Source: an uncultured Eubacteriales bacterium (GTDB taxonomy: Bacteria > Bacillota > Clostridia > Lachnospirales > Bianqueaceae). Taken from it: 13,231 bases of DNA. The position numbers and the translations under genes are program-made. The notes under the pieces were generated by a model. The model was not told the origin of the DNA. It saw only the letters and a list, made by a program, of their open reading frames with translations, and ran no database searches. The number at the start of each line of letters is the position of its first letter. Within the stretch, counting starts at the first letter, position 1. Location: positions 1 through 13,231 of the forward strand of contig CACZPA010000115.1 of the NCBI GenBank assembly GCA_902782895.1, read 5' to 3'. This document shows, in pieces, positions 6,922-12,466 of the stretch.

Positions 6922-7589
6922 TGATTTATTTTCCTGAATCCTGCCGCGGCGCGATCTTTGATATGGACGGGACGCTGCTGGATTCCATGCATATCTGGGA
7001 GCAGGTGGATATTGATTTTCTTGCGGCGCACGGCCGGACGTTTACCAAAGAATACGGGGCCAATCTCAAGACGCTCGATTTCCGCCAGTCCGCGGTCTAT
7101 ACAATCGATCTGTTCGGGCTCGCGATGACGCCCGCGGAGGTTATCGCGGAGTGGGACGCGCTCGCGCTTGCCAAATACCGGGATGAGCTTCCCGCGAAGC
7201 CTCACGCGGTTTCCTATCTGCGGGAGCTGCGCAGCAAGGGGATCCGGATCGCGCTCGCGACCGTCGCGCCGGAGCGGTATTATGCGCCGGCCCTCAAACG
7301 GACGGGGCTGCTGCCGTACTTCGATGTGATCGTCGGGCCGGATGATTTCCCCACAGGGAAGAACTCGCCGGAGCTTTTCATCCATACAGCTGCGTGCATG
7401 CGTCTGAAGCCGGAGGAGTGCCTGGTGTACGAGGATACGCTGACCGCGGCCGAGACGGCAAAGAAAGGCGGTTTCCCGGTCTGCGCGGTGTATGATCCCG
7501 CGTCAGAGGCTGATTTTCCACGGATGCAGCAGAGTTTTCCCTATTCTCTGATGGATTTCCAAAGCGGCATCCGGTTGAATTGTAGGTAA
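6921..7589 (+). CDS. HAD-superfamily phosphatase (beta-phosphoglucomutase-like subfamily)
   Basis: 222 residues with all four HAD motifs in order: FDMDGT with nucleophile Asp14 and acid/base Asp16, a helical cap from about 20 to 90, motif II at Thr114 (ALATVAPE), motif III at Lys147 (GKNSPELF) and motif IV YEDT (170-173). Motif II usually reads T/S-N or T-S; here it is T-V, a small deviation. The C1 cap form fits small-metabolite phosphatases or phosphoglucomutases; the substrate cannot be assigned. The ATG overlaps the mrp TGA by one base and has only a weak purine-rich site upstream, so translation is probably coupled. Last gene of the operon, closed by the terminator at 7636. Confidence 0.9.
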   Translation: MIYFPESCRGAIFDMDGTLLDSMHIWEQVDIDFLAAHGRTFTKEYGANLKTLDFRQSAVYTIDLFGLAMTPAEVIAEWDALALAKYRDELPAKPHAVSYLRELRSKGIRIALATVAPERYYAPALKRTGLLPYFDVIVGPDDFPTGKNSPELFIHTAACMRLKPEECLVYEDTLTAAETAKKGGFPVCAVYDPASEADFPRMQQSFPYSLMDFQSGIRLNCR

Positions 7590-7635
7590 ACAAATCAGCC
7601 TCATAGTATTAGCTTCTAAAATCCACTATAATTAT

Positions 7636-7666
7636 AGCCCACGTGTTGATCGCGTGGGCTTGTTTT
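7636..7666 (+). terminator. Rho-independent terminator of the four-gene operon
   Basis: AGCCCACG (7636-7643) pairs perfectly with CGTGGGCT (7653-7660) around a 9-nt loop and is followed by TGTTTT. It lies 47 nt after the HAD stop codon. Confidence 0.9.
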
Positions 7667-7707
7667 ATAAAGAACCTTGTTTCGTTTTTGCCATGATCTA
7701 TATTGGC

Positions 7708-7770
7708 GAGAGCTGTCCCTCGATCTCGGAGAACTGTCCCTCGATCTCGGAGAACTGTCCCTTCAGCCTC
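7708..7770. repeat. Three tandem 21-bp repeats
   Basis: Units at 7708-7728, 7729-7749 and 7750-7770 share GAGARCTGTCCCT; the first two differ at one base and the third diverges in its second half. The CTGTCCC core recurs at exactly 21-bp steps (7713, 7734, 7755). Function unknown. Confidence 0.85.
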
Positions 7771-7980
7771 GGTTACGGTATATTGTTAGCTTTATCAGTT
7801 TTATTCCGTAGCTTTCCCTCGTTTCATACGGAATATAACTCAATTATCTCCAAATATACCGTACGAAGTGTTCGTCCTGAAGTGGTCCATACGGTATGTT
7901 TTTCATTTTCTGGCCTTTATACCGTATGGAAAGCCGGAAGGTTACGGTATATTTTGCGATTATTGCTTTTTGTTCCATAT
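7771..7980. repeat. Array of alternately oriented ATAC-S-GTAT motifs
   Basis: Nine-base motifs built on ATAC-S-GTAT are centred at 7777, 7807, 7830, 7860, 7893, 7923 and 7946, with a degenerate eighth at 7976. The central base alternates G, C, G, C, G, C, G, C, so neighbours are inverted. Centre spacings are 30, 23, 30, 33, 30, 23 and 30 bp. Neighbouring copies form perfect inverted repeats, for example TCCATACGGTAT (7886-7897) with ATACCGTATGGA (7919-7930), and AAATATACCGTA (7852-7863) with TACGGTATATTT (7943-7954). GGTTACGGTATATT occurs identically at 7771-7784 and 7940-7953. It looks like a decayed tandem array of a 53-bp unit, a protein-binding array, or a chain of RNA hairpins. Confidence 0.75.
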
Positions 7981-8011
7981 AGCCCTTGCTAGAATAGGGC
8001 ATTGATGGAAC
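7972..8011. other. Imperfect two-part hairpin
   Basis: GTTCCAT (7972-7978) pairs with ATGGAAC (8005-8011), and inside it GCCCT (7982-7986) pairs with AGGGC (7996-8000). No T tract follows on either strand, so it is not a classical terminator. It lies just beyond the 3' end of the phosphodiesterase gene and overlaps the last degenerate ATAC-S-GTAT motif. Confidence 0.5.
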
Positions 8012-8049
8012 CCGAACGCCATACAAAGGAACCCGTTCCGCAACATGCC

Positions 8050-8844
8050 TTATGAATGCAGCCCTTTCTCCCGCAAGATCCGCAGGACTTCGTCCGGATT
8101 GTTGCAGGTAATGAGTTCCGCGCCGTAGGAGACAGCCTTGTCGATAGTCGCTTCGTCCTTTACGGAAGCGCCGGCCCAGATCCGTACACCCGTCTTCCGG
8201 TGGAGCGCGATGATATCGTCCGCCGTGATCTCTTTGTCCACGCCGACGACACAGGTGCAGTAAGCGTAGGAGTAGGGGTCAATTGATCCGTCCCTGAGAT
8301 GACTCTGCGGAAAATAGACATGCTGCTTGTATTTGCCGCCGTATTTCTCGAGAATATACTCATTGAGCCTGCCGCTGAAAGAATTCAGCACGATCCTGTC
8401 CGCCAGTCCGTATTGCTCCAGCAGCGCGATCGTCTGATCGCAAACACGGTAAGCAGTATCCTCCCAGCCGGGGATCGGATACTCCTTCAGCTCGATATCC
8501 AGTGTCAGCGTCGGATAGTTTTTCACCAGATCGAGGAATTCGAGCAGAGTAGGGATCTGCAGACCTTGCCCATCCCGCAGGCCGTTCCCGGCGTCCAGCT
8601 GCTTCAGCTGCGCGAGCGTATAGTCCGCGACCTTGCCGGAACCACTGGTCGTACGGTCCACTGTCGCGTCATGAATCAGCACCAGCTCTCCGTCTTTAGT
8701 CACACGCACGTCGGTCTCGATCTGATCGACGCCAAGCTCAATGGCCGCTTGAAAGCTCTCCAGCGTATTCTCCGGATAGCGTGCCGGCCAGCCGCGATGC
8801 CCGGCAACATAGATATTCTGTGCGTTCTGCGTCCAGTAATTCAT
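8050..8844 (-). CDS. Glycerophosphodiester phosphodiesterase (GDPD/UgpQ-like)
   Basis: 264 residues, the usual length of short cytoplasmic GDPD enzymes, which hydrolyse glycerophosphodiesters from phospholipid turnover to glycerol 3-phosphate and an alcohol. No signal peptide is visible. Catalytic and metal residues are present: HRG with His16 and Arg17, ENT (25-27), ETDVRVTKDGELVLIHD (43-59) with Glu43, Asp45 and His58, and IELK with Glu118 and Lys120. The C terminus has the expected GAELITCNNPDEVLRIL, close to the family's closing strand and helix. The start has GGAGG five nt upstream. No good promoter is visible immediately before it; the stretch upstream is a GC-rich 37-bp tandem repeat. 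The gene converges on the HAD operon. Substrate preference is not visible. Confidence 0.93.
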   Translation of the reverse strand: MNYWTQNAQNIYVAGHRGWPARYPENTLESFQAAIELGVDQIETDVRVTKDGELVLIHDATVDRTTSGSGKVADYTLAQLKQLDAGNGLRDGQGLQIPTLLEFLDLVKNYPTLTLDIELKEYPIPGWEDTAYRVCDQTIALLEQYGLADRIVLNSFSGRLNEYILEKYGGKYKQHVYFPQSHLRDGSIDPYSYAYCTCVVGVDKEITADDIIALHRKTGVRIWAGASVKDEATIDKAVSYGAELITCNNPDEVLRILREKGLHS

Positions 8845-8879
8845 GACAACCTCCGATATGATTCATAGAAAGCCAGCGG

Positions 8880-8990
8880 CCAAGGCCAGTCGATGACATA
8901 AGTCTGGCTGCCCAACCCAGGCCCAGCCGATGACATAAGTCTGGCCGTCCAGCCCAGGCCCAGCCGATGACATAAGCCCGGCCTGCTGCC
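8880..8990. repeat. Three tandem 37-bp repeats upstream of the phosphodiesterase gene
   Basis: Units at 8880-8916, 8917-8953 and 8954-8990, each containing CGATGACATAAG (at 8891, 8928 and 8965, exactly 37 bp apart). By eye units 1 and 2 share 31 of 37 bases and units 2 and 3 share 30 of 37, with the first 23 bases of units 2 and 3 identical. The array is GC-rich, has no spacers, and 37 is not a multiple of three, so it is neither CRISPR nor a coding repeat. It lies between the tRNA terminator and the phosphodiesterase start. Confidence 0.9.
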
Positions 8991-9004
8991 CAGGGCCGCC
9001 ATTT

Positions 9005-9032
9005 AACGAAAAAGCCCCGTCATCCGGGGCTT
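9005..9032 (-). terminator. Rho-independent terminator of the tRNA-Thr gene
   Basis: AAGCCCCG (9012-9019) and CGGGGCTT (9025-9032) form an 8-bp stem with a 5-nt loop. Read on the minus strand it is followed by a run of five T (9013-9009), and it lies six bases beyond the tRNA 3' end. Confidence 0.88.
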
Positions 9033-9037
9033 GCATA

Positions 9038-9110
9038 AGCTACTGATCGGATTCGAACCGATGACCTACGCATTACGAGTGCGTCGCTCTACCGACTGAG
9101 CCACAGTAGC
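9038..9110 (-). tRNA. tRNA-Thr (anticodon CGT)
   Basis: The minus strand folds into a complete cloverleaf of 73 nt: acceptor GCTACTG/CAGTAGC, D stem GCTC/GAGC with loop AGTCGGTA, anticodon stem ACGCA/TGCGT with loop CTCGTAA, and T stem ATCGG/CCGAT with TTCGAAT. The anticodon CGT reads ACG threonine codons. The discriminator base is T, and the CCA tail is not encoded (TTATGC follows). The gene has its own promoter and terminator, so it is a single-gene unit. Confidence 0.97.
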
Positions 9111-9127
9111 GCTTGTGAACGAGATAT

Positions 9128-9156
9128 AGTTTACCCGATTTGCCCGTAAAAGTCAA
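9128..9156 (-). promoter_or_regulatory. Promoter of the tRNA-Thr gene
   Basis: On the minus strand TTGACT (9156-9151) and TAAACT (9133-9128) are separated by 17 nt, about 18 nt before the mature tRNA 5' end. The -35 box is strong and the -10 box moderate. Confidence 0.65.
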
Positions 9157-9174
9157 GCATTTTTTATCCTATTC

Positions 9175-9203
9175 TTGATTTTTATAGGAGCGAATGATAT
9201 AAT
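9175..9203 (+). promoter_or_regulatory. Sigma-A promoter of uxaC
   Basis: TTGATT (9175-9180) and a perfect TATAAT (9198-9203) with a 17-nt spacer. An AT-rich stretch with a six-T run lies just upstream and could act as an UP element. The leader of about 33 nt contains AAAGGACAGG before the ATG. The site is divergent from the tRNA promoter, 18 bp away. No obvious operator palindrome was seen. Confidence 0.85.
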
Positions 9204-9242
9204 AATATCAAATCAACCTAAGAAAGGACAGGTAAACAGATT

Positions 9243-10643
9243 ATGCAGTCTTTTATGAACGATGATTTTCTGCTGAAGACCGACACCGCCAAGCATCTGT
9301 TCCATACATATGCCGAGAGCCTGCCGATTTTCGACTATCACTGCCACATCAGCCCGGAAGAGATCTGGGAGGACAAGACCTTCGAGAATATCACACAGGT
9401 CTGGCTGTACGGCGATCACTACAAATGGCGCATTATGCGTGCTGTAGGCATCGATGAGAAGTACATCACCGGCGACGGCAGCGACTATGATAAATTCCTT
9501 GCTTATGCCAAGGCTCTGTCTCTGGCAATCGGCAACCCGCTGTATCACTGGTCTCATCTGGAGCTGAAGCATTACTTCGGCATCACCGAGACTCTGTCCG
9601 AGAAGACCGCTCCCGCGATCTGGGAGAAGGCCAACGCCGTTATCAAGACCCTCTCCGCCCGCAAGCTGATCGAGATGAGCAATGTCGCTCTGATCGCTAC
9701 GACCGATGATCCTGTTGACGATCTGCATTTCCACCAGATGATCCGTGAGCAAGGCGCGATGAAGACCAAGGTCGTTCCGGCTTTCCGTCCCGACAAGGCT
9801 CTTGACCCGACCCGTCCGGATTTCCCGGCTTACATGGAGCAGCTTGCCAAGGTTTCCGGCATCAGCATCCAGACGATCGATGACGTAAAGGCAGCTCTGC
9901 ATGCCCGTATCGCTTTCTTCCATGAGAAAGGCAGCCGCCTCTCCGACCATGGACTGGATTACATTCCTTATGTTGAGGCTACCGACGCTGAAGTCAACGC
10001 GATCCTTGCCAAGGCTCTTCTGGGCCAGCCGCTGACCGCGGTTGAGAGAGATCAGTACCGTACCGCGCTGCTGGTATTCCTGGCCGGCGAGTACTATGAT
10101 TTCGGATGGGTACAGCAGTGGCACGTAGCCGCGATCCGCAACAACAACGCAGCTCTGTTCAACAAGCTCGGCCCGGACGTAGGCAACGACGCGATCCTCG
10201 ACGTGCATTTGGCAAAGAATCAGGCTTCCCTGATGAATGCCTGCAGCGCGAGAGGCAAGCTTCCCAAGACGATCCTGTACAGCCTGAATCCGAACGACAA
10301 CTACACGCTGTTCACGATCGGCGGATGCTTCCAGGGTGAGGGAATCCCGGGCAAGATCCAGCTTGGTTCCGCCTGGTGGTTCAATGATCACATCGATGGC
10401 ATGGAGCAGCAGATGCGCGCATACGCGAACGTCGGCGTTCTGGGCGAGTTCATCGGCATGCTGACCGACTCCCGCAGCTTCCTGTCTTACTTCCGTCATG
10501 AGTATTTCCGCCGCATCTTCTGCAACCTGATCGGTCAGTGGGTAGAGGACGGCCTGTATCCGAATGACGAAGAAATGCTCAAGAAGATCGTCGAGGGCGT
10601 TTGCTTCTACAACGCTGTCAACTATTTCGGAATGGAACTGTAA
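9243..10643 (+). CDS. uxaC: Glucuronate (uronate) isomerase
   Basis: 466 residues, full length for UxaC, which isomerises D-glucuronate to D-fructuronate and D-galacturonate to D-tagaturonate, the entry step of hexuronate catabolism in the cytoplasm. The N terminus MNDDFLLKTDTAKHLFH and the metal-site motif FDYHCHISPEEI (30-41, His33 and His35) are characteristic, as are WRIMRAVGIDE near residue 62 and the closing TDSRSFLSYFRHEYFRR. Codon choice looks more biased than in the neighbours (many GCT, CGT, AAG and CTG codons), which suggests high expression. It has its own strong promoter, and none of the usual partner genes (uxaA/uxaB, uxuA/uxuB, kdgK, kdgA) is in the window, so the rest of the pathway must be elsewhere. 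Its TAA overlaps the next ATG. Confidence 0.97.
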   Translation: MQSFMNDDFLLKTDTAKHLFHTYAESLPIFDYHCHISPEEIWEDKTFENITQVWLYGDHYKWRIMRAVGIDEKYITGDGSDYDKFLAYAKALSLAIGNPLYHWSHLELKHYFGITETLSEKTAPAIWEKANAVIKTLSARKLIEMSNVALIATTDDPVDDLHFHQMIREQGAMKTKVVPAFRPDKALDPTRPDFPAYMEQLAKVSGISIQTIDDVKAALHARIAFFHEKGSRLSDHGLDYIPYVEATDAEVNAILAKALLGQPLTAVERDQYRTALLVFLAGEYYDFGWVQQWHVAAIRNNNAALFNKLGPDVGNDAILDVHLAKNQASLMNACSARGKLPKTILYSLNPNDNYTLFTIGGCFQGEGIPGKIQLGSAWWFNDHIDGMEQQMRAYANVGVLGEFIGMLTDSRSFLSYFRHEYFRRIFCNLIGQWVEDGLYPNDEEMLKKIVEGVCFYNAVNYFGMEL

Positions 10644-11788
10644 TGTTCTCTTATACGGTTTTACCGCAGGAAGGAAGGCGCCGCACGGTGCGTTTTCTCG
10701 AGAAAATGCTCCCGGAGGCGCCCTCCGGCCTTTTATACCGTTTTCTGCGCACAAAAAAGATCCGTGTAAACGGTAAGCATCCGCGGCCGGAGCAGGTCCT
10801 TGCGGCCGGTGACCGGATCGACGTCTATATCACGGACGAGCAGGCTGCGAGTCTCGGATACCGTCCGCAGGGGACAGATCAGACCGCCGTACCGCAGTCA
10901 GATCAGCCCGCCGCGCACAAATCGGGCGCATCCGGCATTTCGCGCGTCAGATCGGACACATCCCGTCTATCGCGTGTTAAGCCGGCTTCTTTCCCGGCGA
11001 TTCCTGTCGTCTATGAAGACGATAATCTCGTTCTCTGGAACAAACCGGCCGGTGTACTGTGTCAAAGCGACCGCAGCGGTGCCTATTCGCTCTCTGAATA
11101 TGCGGCTGACACGCTCTCAGCTGCGACCTATAAGGCCGGCGTCATCAACCGCTTGGACCGCGGCACGACCGGGCTTGTCCTTGCCGCGCGCAGTCTGGAG
11201 AGCGCACAGGTCCTGTATGAAATGTTCCGCAGCCACGGCTGCCGCAAGCTGTATCTGGCTCTGTGCGAAGGAGAGTGCCTGTGGGACGAGGAAATGTGGC
11301 TCGTGCATGCTTTTCAGAAGGATTCCCGCAAAAACACGGCGCATGTGAAGCGGCTTTACACGGGCGCGGAAGAGCCGGATCTGTACAAGTTAATCGCGGG
11401 TTCTGATGCAGATCCTGTCGTCTGCCGTGCAAGGGTTCTCTATGCCGCCGACGGAAAAACGCTCTTCGCACTGGAGCTGATCGGAGGACGCAGTCACCAG
11501 CTTCGCGCGCAGATCGCGGAGGAGGGGTATCCCGTCCTTGGCGACCGCAAATACGGGGCCGTTCAAGCTGCGTCCGGCGCCAAAGCTCCGAATCATCCAT
11601 TACTGCACGCCTATCGGCTGCTTTTCGGCGGCTTAAGCGGGGCATACCAAAGCTATAACGGACAGGTCTATACGGCGAAGCCGCCTGCGGACTTTACGCA
11701 GGCACTGTCCCGCATGAATCTATCGCTTGATACCATATCGCAAGCGGCTGGATTCACCGGGCAGGGTCCCGGTCCAAGTGCCGGATAA
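10643..11788 (+). CDS. RluA/RluD-family 23S rRNA pseudouridine synthase
   Basis: 381 residues from the ATG that overlaps the uxaC stop (TAATG). The N terminus (about 1-65) has an S4-like RNA-binding region with LLYRFLRTKKIRVNGKHP. A low-complexity Ser/Arg/Gln-rich linker follows (about 72-115), longer than usual. The catalytic domain (about 120-350) has NKPAGVLCQSD, the signature INRLDRGTTGLVLAA with catalytic Asp172, and GRSHQLRAQIAEEGYPVLGDRKYG (from about 282). It converts specific uridines in 23S rRNA to pseudouridine; the target site cannot be assigned. In the signature, HRLDR is replaced by NRLDR and the usual D-T/S by G-T. An in-frame ATG at 10601 inside uxaC is less likely: the family N terminus fits the later start. 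Co-transcription with uxaC is inferred from the overlap. Confidence 0.9.
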   Translation: MFSYTVLPQEGRRRTVRFLEKMLPEAPSGLLYRFLRTKKIRVNGKHPRPEQVLAAGDRIDVYITDEQAASLGYRPQGTDQTAVPQSDQPAAHKSGASGISRVRSDTSRLSRVKPASFPAIPVVYEDDNLVLWNKPAGVLCQSDRSGAYSLSEYAADTLSAATYKAGVINRLDRGTTGLVLAARSLESAQVLYEMFRSHGCRKLYLALCEGECLWDEEMWLVHAFQKDSRKNTAHVKRLYTGAEEPDLYKLIAGSDADPVVCRARVLYAADGKTLFALELIGGRSHQLRAQIAEEGYPVLGDRKYGAVQAASGAKAPNHPLLHAYRLLFGGLSGAYQSYNGQVYTAKPPADFTQALSRMNLSLDTISQAAGFTGQGPGPSAG

Positions 11789-11805
11789 TCCTGAATCAAC
11801 TCACC

Positions 11806-11840
11806 AAAAAGGGACTGTGAAAGCGTTTTCACAGTCCCTT
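11806..11840. terminator. Strong terminator between the pseudouridine synthase and the P-loop gene
   Basis: AAGGGACTGTGAAA (11809-11822) pairs perfectly with TTTCACAGTCCCTT (11827-11840) around a 4-nt loop, a 14-bp stem. The A run at 11806-11810 gives a T tract on the minus strand, so it best serves the P-loop gene; on the plus strand only TTATCT follows, yet the stem probably stops the convergent transcript too. Confidence 0.88.
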
Positions 11841-11863
11841 ATCTATCTATAAACGATCGTCTC

Positions 11864-12277
11864 TTAATTCTTCAGATACGGACGGGCAGACTCCGGAAGA
11901 TCGGCAGGATCACAGCAGACGCTGATGATGAAATTAACGCCGGTGTGCTCGGAAACCGCGCAGATCTTCTCGATCAGGCCGCCAGCCTTGGAGATGTCTG
12001 TTTTCGCGTTCTTTAACAGGCCGTCGACGTAGACCGTAACGATGTCATAGTCCTGAGAGAGTACACCGCAGACGAAACCGAAGAATTCTTCCGGTTTAAC
12101 GAGTGGGTATTCATCCGTCTTGATCAGACGGATATCATGGTTAAGCTGCAGAATATGGCTGCTGTCAGCGTCTACATATACAAGATGGCCCTTAGTTGTC
12201 TTAGCTTCCTGGTTTGCAAGATCGATCAGGCTCCTGGTCTTACCGGCTCCCTGTAATCCTGCGATGATCTGTATCAT
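11864..12277 (-). CDS. Small P-loop NTPase-like protein of unknown function
   Basis: 137 residues. It opens with a textbook Walker A motif, IIAGLQGAGKTRSL (Gly7 to Thr14), then LVYVDADSSHI (hydrophobic strand ending in acidic residues, about 32-42), a strand YDIVTVYVDGLLK with a Walker B-like Asp, and VNFIISVCCDPADLP near the end, which resembles the strand before a sensor or adenine-binding loop. No membrane segment, DNA-binding motif or extra domain is visible. Similar short proteins occur in clostridial genomes and are sometimes labelled PilT-like or ATPase without experimental support. The ATG at 12277 is chosen because GGAGGG lies seven nt upstream; an ATG at 12334 has no such site. The gene is divergent from rnfC and has its own terminator, so it is a single-gene unit. 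I cannot assign a function. Confidence 0.8.
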   Translation of the reverse strand: MIQIIAGLQGAGKTRSLIDLANQEAKTTKGHLVYVDADSSHILQLNHDIRLIKTDEYPLVKPEEFFGFVCGVLSQDYDIVTVYVDGLLKNAKTDISKAGGLIEKICAVSEHTGVNFIISVCCDPADLPESARPYLKN

Positions 12278-12284
12278 GGCAAAT

Positions 12285-12290
12285 CCCTCC
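12285..12290 (-). promoter_or_regulatory. Ribosome binding site that sets the P-loop gene start
   Basis: GGAGGG on the minus strand, seven nt before the ATG at 12277. It favours this start over the in-frame ATG at 12334, which would add 19 unmatched residues. Confidence 0.8.
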
Positions 12291-12302
12291 TGTGCAAAGT
12301 TG

Positions 12303-12331
12303 ATAGTAAAACTGTTATTTCTGTTATTCGA
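12303..12331 (-). promoter_or_regulatory. Weak candidate promoter of the P-loop gene
   Basis: On the minus strand TACTAT (12308-12303) sits 17 nt after TCGAAT (12331-12326). The -10 box is fair and the -35 box poor. It is placed correctly for a short leader before GGAGGG. Confidence 0.35.
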
Positions 12332-12385
12332 CACGCAGCCTTTATATCCTTTTTTAGGTTTTATTTTTTTCGTTTTGTTTTCGTC

Positions 12386-12414
12386 TTGAATTATCAGCCT
12401 CTATGGCGTATAAT
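12386..12414 (+). promoter_or_regulatory. Sigma-A promoter of rnfC (probable rnf operon)
   Basis: TTGAAT (12386-12391) and a perfect TATAAT (12409-12414) with a 17-nt spacer. Runs of T at about 12345-12381 lie just upstream and could serve as an UP element. Transcription would start near 12421, about 46 nt before the rnfC ATG. No operator palindrome was recognised. Confidence 0.85.
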
Positions 12415-12466
12415 AAGGTGTAACGGGTATTATTCATCCTATTTTTATCAGCGGGAGAATTACATC

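Larger units (their letters stand above)
7590..8049. other. 460-nt intergenic region: terminator plus repeats, no convincing gene
   Basis: Between the HAD gene and the convergent phosphodiesterase gene. It holds the operon terminator (7636-7666), a 21-bp tandem repeat (7708-7770), a set of alternating ATAC-S-GTAT motifs (7771-7980) and a long imperfect hairpin (7972-8011). It is AT-rich apart from the 21-bp repeat. A small open frame at 7654-7992 begins inside the terminator, has no ribosome binding site and encodes the repeats, so I do not call it. Confidence 0.75.

Noticed and set aside
7654..7992. Open frame of 112 codons on the plus strand after the HAD gene
   Set aside because: It starts inside the terminator stem, has no ribosome binding site, and its product is the translation of the 21-bp repeats and the motif array.
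8880..8990. CRISPR array
   Set aside because: The 37-bp units are directly adjacent with no unique spacers, number only three, and no cas genes are nearby.
9038..9110. tRNA-associated integration site
   Set aside because: No duplicated tRNA end, integrase or mobile-element gene is visible on either side.
10601..10642. Longer pseudouridine synthase start at ATG 10601
   Set aside because: It lies inside uxaC and adds 14 residues not expected in the family; the TAATG overlap at 10643 fits better.
9213..10754. 513-codon open frame on the minus strand opposite uxaC
   Set aside because: It is a shadow of the uxaC reading frame in GC-rich DNA, resembles no protein I recognise, and uxaC is an unambiguous full-length gene.
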